From Noviherbaspirillum soli (GTDB lineage Bacteria; Pseudomonadota; Gammaproteobacteria; Burkholderiales; Burkholderiaceae_D), in assembly GCF_015352955.1 (NCBI RefSeq), contig NZ_JACYOX010000010.1, positions 62,001 through 126,000 of the forward strand: 64,000 bases of DNA, read 5' to 3'. Below the pieces are notes generated by a model. It saw nothing but the letters and a program-made list of their open reading frames with translations. It had not been told where the DNA came from and ran no database searches. Below, in pieces: positions 8,342 through 17,825 of the stretch (position 1 is its first letter; every line of letters starts with the position of its first letter). The translations under genes were made by a program, and so were the position numbers.

Positions 8342-10024
8342 ATGGCCAAATCCTTTCGTTATTACAGAGCGTTTATCCTGACTTCCCTTTCCCTGGCACT
8401 TGCCCATGTAACTGCCTCTCTGGCGCAGTCGGTCCCTGACGCTGGTCAGATCATGCGCGAGTTGAGGCAGACAAGTCCCGGCGGGTCGAAGTCATTATCT
8501 CCGGCGAACCCTACGGAGAGGCCGGAAGAAGGCCCTGGTAACGATGTTCGAATCACAGTGACCAGGTTCGATATTGAAGGCAATACTTCCATTTCAAGCG
8601 ATGATCTGCAGGACGTCCTGACAGATCAACTCGGGCGGCAGCTCAGCCTTTCAGATCTGAAATCCGCAGCTTCCCGGCTTACCGCACTCTATCGAGAACG
8701 TGGCTTCCTGGTCGCGCGTGCTTATCTTCCCGTTCAGGATGTACAGGGCGGCAAAATTAAAATATTGATCCTTGAGGGCAATATTGCGCAGCTCCAGCTG
8801 CGCAATACGTCTTCCTTGTCCGACGAACGGGCCCAGGCATTTTTGAATCAGGCCGTGGCCGGCAATGTGATCCGCTCCGACCCAATCGATCGTGCCCTGC
8901 TGTTGTTGAATGATGTGCCGGGAATAGGTGCCGTGCGCGCGACACTGCAACCCGGCTCCTCGGTGGGCACCTCCGATCTGGTGGTGGATGTCGAGCCTGG
9001 CCCACGGGTCACAGGCAGCGTCGGCCTGGATAATTACGGCAGCCGTTATACCGGGGAAAAACGGCTGTCCGGCGCTTTTTATATCAACAATCTGGTTGGC
9101 ATAGGAGACCAGACAGTTGTCAGCGGATTGCTTAGCGACCGTAAGCTTGGATACGGAAGAGTGGGTTACTCCGTTCCTGTTGGTGGAAACGGCTTGCGCG
9201 TGGGCACCTTTGTTTCTTCGACCAAGTACGAACTGGCGCGTGAGTTTGCCGTGCTGGATGCACATGGTACGGCCAAAAACGTAAGCATTTATGCAACCTA
9301 CCCTCTAGTGCGCAGCCAGCGGGCAAATCTGACGACTTCAGTCAGCCTAGAATCGAGACGCTTGAACGACCGAATTGATGCAATCGGCGCGACAAATGAC
9401 AAGAAAGCAAGGGTATTTGGCTTGGGGCTGAGCGGCTCCTATCGCGATGATCTCGGAGGTGGCGGCCTCAGCAATTTCGATGTCTCCACCAACTTCGGCA
9501 AACTGACAATCGAATCTCCAGTAGCCCTGGCAATCGATGATATATCTGCCAAAACTAACGGCGCATATAAAAAGGTATTTATCACCGGAAACCGGCTGCA
9601 ACGGATTTCCGACAATGACTCCCTATGGCTGGCACTTAGTGCCCAGTGGGCAAGCAAGAACCTGGACTCCTCTGAGAAGTTTGTACTTGGCGGGGCAAAC
9701 GGTGTTCGTGCGTACCCACAAGGTGAAGGCATTGGTGACCAGGGGTATCTGGCATCAGTCGAATATCGCCACAATTTTAGCGAGGCCTTGCAGGCGGCGC
9801 TGTTTTACGACACAGGCTCCGTGTCGATCAATCGCGAAGTATTTGATTCGGCATCGTCCAACAAGCGCACCTTGAGTGGCATGGGACTGGGTTTCAATGC
9901 TGTCCTCGGCGGCGCCGATCTGAGGGCGTCGCTCGCGTGGCGCAGCGGTGGCGAGCCTCTCTCAGTGCCGGTCGGGACCAGCAAGTCGCCGACATTATGG
10001 CTACGCGCTAACAAGCCTTTCTGA
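8342..10024 (+). CDS. TpsB / FhaC-family outer-membrane transporter
   Basis: A 560-aa outer-membrane protein of the ShlB/FhaC/HecB type, which secretes a TpsA partner exoprotein. Residues 1-29 are a signal peptide ending SLAQ. A POTRA domain follows (about 65-145, ITVTRFDIEGNTSI to ILILEGNI), then a 16-strand barrel from about 200 with the family VRAY(P) motif near residue 455 and a C-terminal phenylalanine typical of barrel proteins (LRANKPF). Length is normal. No TpsA gene is adjacent on either side, so this is an orphan unless the partner lies elsewhere. Confidence 0.87.
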   Translation: MAKSFRYYRAFILTSLSLALAHVTASLAQSVPDAGQIMRELRQTSPGGSKSLSPANPTERPEEGPGNDVRITVTRFDIEGNTSISSDDLQDVLTDQLGRQLSLSDLKSAASRLTALYRERGFLVARAYLPVQDVQGGKIKILILEGNIAQLQLRNTSSLSDERAQAFLNQAVAGNVIRSDPIDRALLLLNDVPGIGAVRATLQPGSSVGTSDLVVDVEPGPRVTGSVGLDNYGSRYTGEKRLSGAFYINNLVGIGDQTVVSGLLSDRKLGYGRVGYSVPVGGNGLRVGTFVSSTKYELAREFAVLDAHGTAKNVSIYATYPLVRSQRANLTTSVSLESRRLNDRIDAIGATNDKKARVFGLGLSGSYRDDLGGGGLSNFDVSTNFGKLTIESPVALAIDDISAKTNGAYKKVFITGNRLQRISDNDSLWLALSAQWASKNLDSSEKFVLGGANGVRAYPQGEGIGDQGYLASVEYRHNFSEALQAALFYDTGSVSINREVFDSASSNKRTLSGMGLGFNAVLGGADLRASLAWRSGGEPLSVPVGTSKSPTLWLRANKPF

Positions 10025-10289
10025 AAACGCTGTGAACCATGCGGGCCGCTGGAGCGCTGAACAATGCTGTCCAGCGCGCTCCAGGCAGTTCATGCGGACA
10101 CCAAAGTTATTCACTCACGTTATCAATCTGGCTGCATCTGGCGAAGCGGCGGCTTTCCACGCTGGATCAGCACAAGCGTCGATAAACGAGGCTCAACGAT
10201 TTTTCTCAAGGAACAATTCCTTGCCTAAGCAGCAAAACGCTGGAAGTCGCGTCGCTTTCCGTTTATAACGTGGCATCGCCGGCGGCGCT

Positions 10290-11201
10290 GTGCCGCTGGT
10301 GAACGCTGCGAAAGGGATTGCGTTGCACATTGGCGTCTTGCTATCCGTAACAGCCTCGGTGCTGTTTGCGGTCATGTATTTCTACACCACACGCTTGAGT
10401 CCGCTGACAGGAGAGGAAATCTTCGGATGGCGGATGCTGCTGACTTTTCCGTTCGCCACTCTGCTGATGTGGCGATTCGGCGATTGGCCGCTTGCGGCAG
10501 GGATGTTCCGAAAGATGCTCACGGCGCCACGCATGCTGCTTGTTCTGCTTGCTACCTCATCGCTGCTGGCGATACAGATCTGGCTCTTCATGTGGGCACC
10601 GCTACATGGGCGCGCACTTCAGGTCTCGCTCGGTTATTTCCTGTTGCCGTTGACGATGGTGCTGTCGGGCTGGGTCTGCTATGGCGAACGGCCGTCGGGC
10701 CTGGAAAGAGCGGCGATTGTCTTTGCCGCGGCGGGCGTAGGCAACGAGCTGTATCAGGTCGGCAGCCTGTCATGGGAAACGATGCTGGTGGCGCTGGGCT
10801 ATCCGGCGTATTTCCTGCTGCGCAAAAAACATGGCATGGCGCACCTGACCGGTCTCTGGTTCGAAATGGGTCTGATGATGCCGGTGGCCGCATGGTTCGT
10901 CCTGCAACGGCCAGACGTCCTGGCCACGTTTCAACACCGCCCTACCCTGCTTCTGATGATTCCTGTGCTCGGCCTGATCAGCGCTGCGGCACTGGCCTGT
11001 TACATCGTGTCGAGCCGCTATCTGACACTGACGCTTTTCGGCCTGCTTGGATACGTGGAGCCGGTGCTGCTTGTATGTGTTGCGCTGGTACTTGGAGAGA
11101 GTATCGCGCCGCAGCAGTGGCCGACATATATGTCGATCTGGGCCGCGGTCGTGATGCTGGCCACAGGCGGCCTGCGGCACGCGCTGGCCGGGCGACGCTA
11201 G
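10290..11201 (+). CDS. rarD: RarD-like EamA-family permease
   Basis: A membrane protein of up to 303 aa with ten hydrophobic segments, matching RarD in its opening (LLSVTASVLFAVMYFYTT), in EIFGWRMLLTFPF and in WAPLHGRALQVSLGYFLLPL. RarD belongs to the drug/metabolite transporter superfamily; the substrate is unknown. The frame opens at GTG 10290 without a clear ribosome-binding site; a TTG at 10323 is an alternative. It converges on acnB, from which it is separated by a hairpin terminator. Confidence 0.78.
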   Translation: MPLVNAAKGIALHIGVLLSVTASVLFAVMYFYTTRLSPLTGEEIFGWRMLLTFPFATLLMWRFGDWPLAAGMFRKMLTAPRMLLVLLATSSLLAIQIWLFMWAPLHGRALQVSLGYFLLPLTMVLSGWVCYGERPSGLERAAIVFAAAGVGNELYQVGSLSWETMLVALGYPAYFLLRKKHGMAHLTGLWFEMGLMMPVAAWFVLQRPDVLATFQHRPTLLLMIPVLGLISAAALACYIVSSRYLTLTLFGLLGYVEPVLLVCVALVLGESIAPQQWPTYMSIWAAVVMLATGGLRHALAGRR

Positions 11202-11217
11202 CGTTGGCTCCATTGAA

Positions 11218-11241
11218 AAAGGCTTCCATCAGGAAGCCTTT
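11218..11241. terminator. Bidirectional hairpin terminator between rarD and acnB
   Basis: A perfect 10-bp inverted repeat (AAAGGCTTCC, loop ATCA, GGAAGCCTTT) between convergent genes. Read on the minus strand the stem ends in a run of five T (from GAAAAA upstream on the plus strand), so it is best suited to end acnB transcription. Confidence 0.8.
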
Positions 11242-11311
11242 GCCTTGGCCCTTGCAGCAACGGGCTGGATCAGCAGGATGAGGGAACGCGTCTCATCCTG
11301 CCATGCCTTGC

Positions 11312-13897
11312 TTATACCTTGACGGTATCCGCGACCGAGCTGAACTCTTCGAGCTTGTCGAAGTTCATGTAGCGGTAGATATCCGCCGCATTCTTGTCGA
11401 TCACGCCGGTGTGCTCCAGGTACTCCTCGCGGGTCGGGATGCGGCCCAGCGTCGAGCAAACCGCGGCCAGTTCAGCCGAACCCAGGTAGACCTGGGTATC
11501 CATGCCGAGGCGGTTCGGGAAGTTACGGGTCGAGGTCGACATCACGGTGGAGCCCTTGCGCACCTGTGCCTGGTTGCCCATGCACAGCGAGCAGCCCGGC
11601 ATTTCCATGCGGGCGCCGGTGCGGCCGAGCGTGCCGTAGTGGCCTTCGGCGGTCAGCACCTGCTGGTCCATCTTGGTCGGCGGCGCGATCCACAGCTTGA
11701 CCGGGATATCGGTCTTGCCTTCCAGCAGCTTGGAAGCGGCGCGGAAGTGGCCGATGTTGGTCATGCAGGAACCAACGAAGACTTCGTCGATCTTGGCGCC
11801 GGCGACTTCGGCCAGGGTCTTCACGTCGTCCGGATCGTTCGGGCAGGCGACGATGGGTTCGTGGATGTCGGCCAGGTCGATCTCGATGACCGCTGCGTAT
11901 TCGGCGTCGGCGTCCGGCGCCAGCAGTTCCGGCTTGGCCAGCCAGGCTTCCATCGAACGGATGCGGCGCTCCAGCGTGCGCTTGTCCTGGTAGCCGTTGG
12001 CGATCATCCACTTCATCAGCGTGATGTTCGAGGTCATGTACTCCATGATCGGGGCCTTATCCAGATGCACCGTGCAGCCGGCGGCGGACCGCTCGGCCGA
12101 CGCATCGGACAGCTCGAATGCCTGTTCGACCTTCAGTTGCGGCAAGCCTTCGATTTCCAGGATGCGGCCGGAGAAGATGTTCTTCTTGCCCTTCTTTTCC
12201 ACGGTCAGCAGGTTCTGGCGGATCGCGTACAGCGGGATCGCATTGACCAGGTCGCGCAGCGTCACGCCCGGCTGCATTTCACCCTTGAAGCGCACCAGCA
12301 CCGATTCCGGCATGTCCAGCGGCATCACGCCGGTGGCGGCGGCAAAGGCAACCAGACCGGAACCGGCCGGGAAGGAAATGCCGATCGGGAAACGGGTATG
12401 GGAGTCGCCGCCGGTGCCGACGGTGTCCGGCAGCAGCAGGCGATTGAGCCAGGAGTGGATCACGCCGTCGCCCGGACGCAGCGCCACGCCGCCACGGTTG
12501 GAAATGAAGTTGGGCAGTTCCTTGTGCATCTTCACGTCGACAATCTTCGGATACGCGGCGGTGTGGCAGAAGGATTGCATCACGAGGTCGGCCGAGAAAC
12601 CCAGGCAGGCCAGGTCTTTCAGTTCGTCGCGGGTCATCGGGCCGGTGGTGTCCTGGGAACCGACGGTGGTCATCTTCGGCTCGCAATAGGTGCCGGGACG
12701 CACGCCCTGGCCTTCCGGCAGGCCACAGGCGCGGCCAACCATCTTTTGCGCCAGCGAGAAGCCCTTGGTCGATGCGACCGGGTTCTGCGGCAGCCGGAAC
12801 AGGGTGGACGGCGCCAGGCCCAGCGCTTCACGCGCCTTGGCGGTCAGGCCGCGGCCGACGATCAGCGGAATACGGCCGCCGGCACGGACTTCGTCGAACA
12901 GCACGTCGGACTTGACCTGGAATTCGGCGATGACGTCGCCGTTCTTCAGTGCAAGGCCTTCGTACGGACGCAGTTCGATCACGTCGCCCATGTCCATTTT
13001 GGACACGTCGAGTTCGATCGGCAGCGCGCCGGCGTCTTCCATCGTGTTGTAGAAGATCGGCGCGATCTTGTTGCCCAGGCAAACGCCGCCGAAGCGCTTG
13101 TTCGGGATGAAGGGGATGTCTTCGCCGGTGAACCACAGAACGGAGTTGGTCGCCGACTTGCGGGAGGAGCCGGTGCCGACCACGTCGCCGACGTAGGCAA
13201 CCAGGTTGCCCTTTGCCTTCAGTTCCTCTATCTGGCGGATCGGGCCGACCTTGCCCGGCTCGTCCGGGTGGATGCCGGTGCGGGCGTTCTTCAGCATGGC
13301 CAGCGCGTGCATCGGGATGTCGGGACGGGTGGTGGCGTCCGGCGCCGGCGACAGGTCGTCGGTGTTGGTTTCGCCGGTAACTTTGAACACGGTCAGTGTC
13401 AGGCTCTGCGGCACTTCCGGCCGCGAGGTGAACCATTCGGCATCGGCCCAGGACTGCATGACGGCCTTGGCGTTGGCGCTGCCCTTGTCGGCCAGTTCCT
13501 TCACGTCGTGGAAGTAGTCGAACATCAGCAGGGTTTTCTTCAGGCCTTCAGCAGCCACGCCGCCAACGACGGCGTCGTCGAGCAGGTCGATCATCGGCTT
13601 GATGTTGAAGCCGCCCAGCATGGTGCCCAGCAGGCGGGTAGCCAGTTCGCGCGAAATCAGCGGGCTGGTCTCGGCGCCCTTGGCAACCTTTTCCAGAAAG
13701 GCGCTCTTGACCTTGGCGGCATCGTCCACGCCGGCCGGAACGCGGTGGGTGATCAGGTCGACCAGGAAAGCCTCTTCGCCAGCGGGCGGATTCTTCAGGA
13801 GTTCAACCAGGTCGGTGGTCTGTGCGGCGGAAAGCGGAAGCGGAGGAATGCCCAGGGACGCGCGTTCGGCGACGTGGGAGCGGTACGCAGCTAGCAT
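11312..13897 (-). CDS. acnB: Aconitate hydratase B
   Basis: An 861-aa cytoplasmic [4Fe-4S] enzyme that interconverts citrate and isocitrate (and 2-methylcitrate pathway intermediates in some bacteria). The length, the N-terminal HEAT-like domain ([16 protein letters not shown]...), and the cluster-ligand segments [13 protein letters not shown] and GCSLCMGNQ identify the B type. The gene ends in VADTVKV. It is monocistronic, with its own upstream region and a hairpin terminator. The reading frame on the opposite strand is open over the whole gene, an effect of high GC at third positions and not a second gene. Confidence 0.97.
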   Translation of the reverse strand: MLAAYRSHVAERASLGIPPLPLSAAQTTDLVELLKNPPAGEEAFLVDLITHRVPAGVDDAAKVKSAFLEKVAKGAETSPLISRELATRLLGTMLGGFNIKPMIDLLDDAVVGGVAAEGLKKTLLMFDYFHDVKELADKGSANAKAVMQSWADAEWFTSRPEVPQSLTLTVFKVTGETNTDDLSPAPDATTRPDIPMHALAMLKNARTGIHPDEPGKVGPIRQIEELKAKGNLVAYVGDVVGTGSSRKSATNSVLWFTGEDIPFIPNKRFGGVCLGNKIAPIFYNTMEDAGALPIELDVSKMDMGDVIELRPYEGLALKNGDVIAEFQVKSDVLFDEVRAGGRIPLIVGRGLTAKAREALGLAPSTLFRLPQNPVASTKGFSLAQKMVGRACGLPEGQGVRPGTYCEPKMTTVGSQDTTGPMTRDELKDLACLGFSADLVMQSFCHTAAYPKIVDVKMHKELPNFISNRGGVALRPGDGVIHSWLNRLLLPDTVGTGGDSHTRFPIGISFPAGSGLVAFAAATGVMPLDMPESVLVRFKGEMQPGVTLRDLVNAIPLYAIRQNLLTVEKKGKKNIFSGRILEIEGLPQLKVEQAFELSDASAERSAAGCTVHLDKAPIMEYMTSNITLMKWMIANGYQDKRTLERRIRSMEAWLAKPELLAPDADAEYAAVIEIDLADIHEPIVACPNDPDDVKTLAEVAGAKIDEVFVGSCMTNIGHFRAASKLLEGKTDIPVKLWIAPPTKMDQQVLTAEGHYGTLGRTGARMEMPGCSLCMGNQAQVRKGSTVMSTSTRNFPNRLGMDTQVYLGSAELAAVCSTLGRIPTREEYLEHTGVIDKNAADIYRYMNFDKLEEFSSVADTVKV

Positions 13898-14241
13898 GAG
13901 AGTGCTCTCTAGATAAAGGATTAAAGGACAAGGGAATCGCCAGCGATTCCAAATTCCCCGCTATTGTACATCAACAACTCTTATATAAGACATAAGACCA
14001 GTGAGATTAGTCGGGAATTTGTAACGTAATGTGGGATTGCAACGTCGCAAGCGCGCGCGGAAACGGCAGACAGGCACGAACATCTGTCATTCGGCCCAGG
14101 GGGCCATGCTCCGACGACCGGGTACCGGTCGCAGCGCCATACCGGGCGGTAAAGGTTGCAGCCTTATTCATGAAGTTTCATCAGCAGATTCGCGCATTGC
14201 GTGAATGCAACAGCATTCTTCGCTGCGATTTCGCCGATTGG
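13898..14241. promoter_or_regulatory. acnB upstream region with palindromic operator candidate
   Basis: 344 bases between acnB and the GMC gene, both on the minus strand. A 12-bp perfect palindrome, TCTTATATAAGA, is at 13979-13990, followed by a related half-site CATAAGAC at 13991-13998. A minus-strand TACAAT (13963-13968) could be the -10 element, placing the palindrome over the -35 region. A 7-bp hairpin (GGAATCG, loop CCAG, CGATTCC) lies in the presumed 5' untranslated region at 13933-13950. I recall a similar TCTTATATAAGAC-type motif for GntR-family TCA-cycle regulators in Betaproteobacteria, but cannot verify it here. Confidence 0.5.
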
Positions 14242-15525
14242 CTAAACGCCGTCCAGGTGTTCCGCCAGCCGCCGGCCCAGGCACAGCAGCGTGACCGTCG
14301 GCGGCAGGCCCCACGCTTCGGGGATCACGGACGCATCACAGACGAACAAGCCGGCCGTCGACGTCTGCAACTGCTCGTTGACGCCCTCGCCTATCCTGAC
14401 GCTGCCGCCCGGGTGCGCGGCGAAGTGGACGCTGTTGAAGATATGCCGGGCACCCGCCTGCGCCAGGATGCGCCGCGCCAGATCCGCACCATGGCGCAAT
14501 TTCCGTCGGTCTCCCGGCTGCAGCGACTTGCTGATCCAGCGCGGCCCGATGGCGCCGCCGATCTCGTCGCGGATCTTGACCATCACGGTAAGCGTGCGGC
14601 GGTGCGCCAGGAGCCGGTCGATGCGGCCGGCCTGGGCGGCGAATCCCTGGTACATCGGCCGCGGCAAGGTCATGTCGGCCAGTGTGATGCCCTGTTCCGG
14701 CAAATGCATGCCGGCCGCCATCGGCACTTCGGCGCCGCCGTCGACATCGTCCACCGCGCCCATCACGGCAATCACGGGGTCGGCGAAATGCGCGGCACGG
14801 GCCGCGCCAAGGCCGGAGGCATGCAGCAGGCGCGGGCTGCCGATGCCGCCGCCGGCAAGCACGATGACGTCGGCGAAGCGCTGCTGCACTTGCTTGTGTC
14901 GCACGAATTCCACGCCGACCGCCCGACCGCCCCGTACGATCACCCGTTGCACCCTTGCATCCGCAACCAGTTCGGCGCCAGCGGCGACCGCTTCCTCGAC
15001 CATGTTGCGGGCTGTCCATTTCGCGCCAAACGGACAGCCATAGACACAGCGCCAGCAGCCGGCGCGGCACTTGTCGGGCAGGATCATCTTGTCGAGCTTT
15101 TGCCAGTCATGCCCGAGCGCCCGCGCCGCTTGCGCGATGCGTGCGGCCATGGGTCCGACCAGCGCGTCGGGCAGCGGCGCCATCGGTATTTCCTGCTGCA
15201 GCGCCCGCAGCGCCGGTTCCAGATCGATGCCGTATTTCGCGAACATCGGCATGGGCGGCGCCATGGCGGTGGCAAAGTTGATCGCCGAACTGCCGCCGGA
15301 GGTCACGCCGCGCACCAGCAGCGAACCGTCCGCATTGATGAATGCGCCCTTGCCCGGGACCGCTGCCATGGCGGCCATCTGGCGCAAGGTGCCTTGCAGC
15401 GGCGCGGCGCTGCCCTGTTCCAGCAGCAGCACGCGCCAGCTGCGACGCGCCAGATCGCGCGCCACGATGGCGCCGGCCGGACCGCTGCCAACGATGATCG
15501 CGTCAAGGGCTTGCTCTGTATGCAT
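14242..15525 (-). CDS. GMC-type FAD-dependent oxidoreductase
   Basis: A 427-aa flavoprotein. The dinucleotide-binding motif GSGPAGAIVARDLA is at residues 13-26, a GGSSAINFATAM segment matches the GMC second signature, and the C-terminus has an HPGGSVRIGEGVN / DASVIPEAWGLPPT arrangement seen in GMC enzymes. A cysteine-rich block (CRAGCWRCVYGCPFG, about residue 155) matches the CX3CX2CX3C segment seen in long-chain alcohol oxidase relatives. It likely oxidises an alcohol or sterol-like substrate. The protein is shorter than most GMC oxidases (about 500 aa or more). It appears monocistronic. Confidence 0.75.
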   Translation of the reverse strand: MHTEQALDAIIVGSGPAGAIVARDLARRSWRVLLLEQGSAAPLQGTLRQMAAMAAVPGKGAFINADGSLLVRGVTSGGSSAINFATAMAPPMPMFAKYGIDLEPALRALQQEIPMAPLPDALVGPMAARIAQAARALGHDWQKLDKMILPDKCRAGCWRCVYGCPFGAKWTARNMVEEAVAAGAELVADARVQRVIVRGGRAVGVEFVRHKQVQQRFADVIVLAGGGIGSPRLLHASGLGAARAAHFADPVIAVMGAVDDVDGGAEVPMAAGMHLPEQGITLADMTLPRPMYQGFAAQAGRIDRLLAHRRTLTVMVKIRDEIGGAIGPRWISKSLQPGDRRKLRHGADLARRILAQAGARHIFNSVHFAAHPGGSVRIGEGVNEQLQTSTAGLFVCDASVIPEAWGLPPTVTLLCLGRRLAEHLDGV

Positions 15526-15779
15526 GCGAGTCCGGGAAAATGGAAAAGGTGGATGCCTTGGCTTGATGGAAAATGGCGGAACGCATCATCCTGCGCGCCA
15601 TCCAGGCGGATTTTACAGAACCTGGTGCGGACGATCAGAACGAGCTTGCCGTACAGACGGTCTTAGCTGCTGTGGGCAAGCGGAAGAATCGATGAGACTC
15701 TGAAGCACAGGCGCTGCGTCGGTCGGGCTTGATCGATGCCGCCATCATGCAGACGACAGCAAATGAAGGACATCAAGCC

Positions 15780-16766
15780 ATGCTGAAAGCATTCGCATTA
15801 TGCGCACTCCTGCCGGCACTGGCCATCGCAGGCGGCTCCAATTACACCGTGGCGCCCGGCGTGTCGCGGCCAGCCGGAAAAATCAGCGAATGGAATGTGC
15901 CAACGCCCAAATTTGCCCGCGACCCGGCGCCCGCTCCCGACGGACGCATCTATATAGCCGTGATGGCGGGCAACCGGCTGGCGCGCTTCGATCCCGCCAC
16001 TGAACGCTTCGAGGAATGGGAATTGCCCGCCGGCACCCGGCCGCATGGCCTGGTAGTCGATGAACGCGGCACGGTATGGATGACGGGCAACGGCAATGGC
16101 ACCTTGCTGGAAATACCGTTCAGCAACGGTCAGCCTCAGGCAATGAAGCCGCATCCGACACCTTCCGGCGGCACGCCGCACACGATCGTGTTCGACGGGC
16201 GCGATACGCTCTGGTTTACCAACCAGTCCGCCAACAAGGTCACCCGCTACCAGCGCGGCAGCGGCAAGATGGAAGAATTCAGCACGCGCGACGGCCCGTA
16301 CGGCCTTGCAATCGACCGTGACGGCAACGTCTGGTTCTGCCAGGCCAGTGGCCAGCGGGTCGGCCGTATCGATGCACGCTCCGGCAAGATCACCGAAATC
16401 GACCTCGGCGCTGGGTCGCTGCCACGCCGCATCGCGGCCGCACCTGACAATACGCTGTGGGTAGTGCGGTACGGCGACGGCAAGCTGACGCATATCGATG
16501 CAGGCAGGCAATCCGTACTTAAAACCTATGACATGCCCGCCGGGCCACGTGGCAATCCGTACGCAGTGACCGTTGACGGGGCCGGCAAGGTTTGGGCAAA
16601 TGAAATCTCGGTCGACACCGTTTCCCTGCTTGATCCGGTTACCGGAAAATTTCAGGTATTTTCATTACCTACCAGCAATGAAGGCATACGCAAGATGATC
16701 GTCGATGCGGAAGGCAGGCTTTGGTACATGGGAAGTCATAGCGGGAAGCTGGGTGTCGTGCGATAA
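15780..16766 (+). CDS. Vgb-like periplasmic beta-propeller (streptogramin-lyase fold)
   Basis: A 328-aa exported protein. I start it at the ATG at 15780, preceded by GAAGGA, because this gives a clean signal peptide (MLKAFALCALLPALAIAGG). The body consists of repeats with the phrase DGRxxWxT/A and xGRIDxxSGKITE (for example RDTLWFTNQSANKVTRY, DGNVWFCQASGQRVGRID), the six-bladed propeller of virginiamycin B lyase relatives. Most exported members have no proven lyase activity. It sits alone, divergent from the GMC gene. Confidence 0.78.
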   Translation: MLKAFALCALLPALAIAGGSNYTVAPGVSRPAGKISEWNVPTPKFARDPAPAPDGRIYIAVMAGNRLARFDPATERFEEWELPAGTRPHGLVVDERGTVWMTGNGNGTLLEIPFSNGQPQAMKPHPTPSGGTPHTIVFDGRDTLWFTNQSANKVTRYQRGSGKMEEFSTRDGPYGLAIDRDGNVWFCQASGQRVGRIDARSGKITEIDLGAGSLPRRIAAAPDNTLWVVRYGDGKLTHIDAGRQSVLKTYDMPAGPRGNPYAVTVDGAGKVWANEISVDTVSLLDPVTGKFQVFSLPTSNEGIRKMIVDAEGRLWYMGSHSGKLGVVR

Positions 16767-17190
16767 CGCCAGCATCGCCGCGGCGTTTCCTTTCGGAAAT
16801 TTAATAATGGCAAAGATGTCGATATCCTTTCCATGTTTTCCATAGGAAAATCCTGTATTCATAGCCAATGCCAATGAAAAACTTTTTCCCTATATAAAAT
16901 CCGCCGAAACAATTTCCTAGAAAAAATAATTCCCTCGATTTAAATGCATGAAGGCATTTGTGTCCTGAATTTTTCATCCAGAGGTAACGTTGAAATCCTT
17001 AAGTTTCTACAGGTTTATAAAAAACAATGTATTACGTCACTTCTATAACTGTATTTTGTCGGTCGCCTTTACATTAATTCAAGAAATCAAAAGCCGGCTC
17101 CTGCAACCTACTGTTTTCGTAAAGAAAAACCTCGTTGGCACGGGGCTTGCTCACGAGGCGACCTCGCAAATTGTTTTACAGGAACTATTA
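16767..17190. other. AT-rich leader region of the PEP-CTERM gene
   Basis: 424 bases, visibly AT-rich, between the propeller gene and the PEP-CTERM gene. It contains the sigma-54 promoter at 17136-17151 and, further up, a short inverted repeat (TTTTCC ATA GGAAAA, 16836-16850) that could be a weak terminator or an activator site. The open reading frame beginning at 16990 upstream of the PEP-CTERM start is not used, because the promoter lies inside it. Confidence 0.5.
17136..17151 (+). promoter_or_regulatory. Sigma-54 (RpoN) promoter
   Basis: TGGCACGGGGCTTGCT matches the -24/-12 consensus TGGCAC-N5-TTGCW exactly, with GG at 17137-17138 and GC at 17149-17150 and the required 10-base spacing. Transcription would start near 17162, giving a leader of about 29 bases before the ATG at 17191. 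PEP-CTERM/exosortase genes are known to be associated with RpoN and the PrsK/PrsR regulators. Confidence 0.88.
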
Positions 17191-17769
17191 ATGACTTTTT
17201 CTTCTGTTCTCAAATCCAGCCGCAATCTGGCTGTGACCGCCGCGGTGTCTTTAGCCGCCATGTCTTCGGCTTCGGCGCTGACCCTCGACAACCTGATCGG
17301 ATCGGCGTCGCTGAGCAACTCCGGCGATCAAACAGAACTCAATGCAATCCAGAAGGCCGCTGGCGCGACGCTGACCCTGACAGACAAGGTCAGCACCGGC
17401 GCAGGCAACACCGCTGTCGCCGATACGGTGAGCGGACAATGGGTAATCGATGTCGGCAACGAGGAGCCGGGTTATTTTGTGCTCAAGTTCGGCACCGGCA
17501 ACCTTGGTGGCGATGACACCTACTTCTTCCAGAACGTCGGCGAACTCGACAAGCTGGTCTTTTCCAACGACCAGGTCAATTTCCTGACCGGCGGCTGCGG
17601 CGCCAACAACTGCAACATCGGCCGTCTGAGCCATTACACCCTGTTCGAAGGCGCAGCGGGCGGCGGCGGCGGTGCCGGCGGCGAAGTGCCTGAACCGGCA
17701 ACCGTCGCCCTGTTCGGCCTGGGCCTGCTGGGCTTCGCGGCTTCCCGCCGCAAGGCGCGCAAGGCATAA
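17191..17769 (+). CDS. PEP-CTERM sorting-domain protein
   Basis: A 192-aa secreted protein. Start at the ATG 17191, after AGGAACTATTA and downstream of the sigma-54 promoter. Residues 1-30 are a signal peptide (ending SASALT). The C-terminus has the full sorting signal: VPEPATVALFGLGLLGFAA followed by SRRKARKA, the motif, membrane helix and basic tail that exosortase EpsH/XrtA processes. A glycine-rich linker (GAAGGGGGAGGE) precedes it. The middle domain is unrecognised but contains GGCGANNCNIG with two cysteines. Such proteins are thought to be exported with exopolysaccharide. No exosortase gene is in the window. Confidence 0.9.
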   Translation: MTFSSVLKSSRNLAVTAAVSLAAMSSASALTLDNLIGSASLSNSGDQTELNAIQKAAGATLTLTDKVSTGAGNTAVADTVSGQWVIDVGNEEPGYFVLKFGTGNLGGDDTYFFQNVGELDKLVFSNDQVNFLTGGCGANNCNIGRLSHYTLFEGAAGGGGGAGGEVPEPATVALFGLGLLGFAASRRKARKA

Positions 17770-17787
17770 GCAAGGCCATGCCTCTGA

Positions 17788-17814
17788 AAACCCGCTCACG
17801 GAGCGGGTTTTTTT
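17788..17814 (+). terminator. Rho-independent terminator after the PEP-CTERM gene
   Basis: AAACCCGCTC, loop ACG, GAGCGGGTTT followed by a T run to 17814. A textbook intrinsic terminator 18 bases after the stop codon, also usable in reverse for the convergent ABC permease gene. Confidence 0.9.
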
Positions 17815-17825
17815 ATGCCCTTATC

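Noticed and set aside
11303-13894. Very long open frame opposite acnB
   Set aside because: It mirrors acnB exactly and its translation is low-complexity and rich in Arg, Gly and His, which is expected from high-GC third positions on the other strand.
14029-15666. Open frame opposite the GMC oxidoreductase gene
   Set aside because: The minus-strand gene has clear flavoprotein motifs; the plus-strand product has none.
16990-17190. N-terminal extension of the PEP-CTERM protein
   Set aside because: The sigma-54 promoter lies inside this stretch and the ATG at 17191 has a ribosome-binding site and signal peptide.
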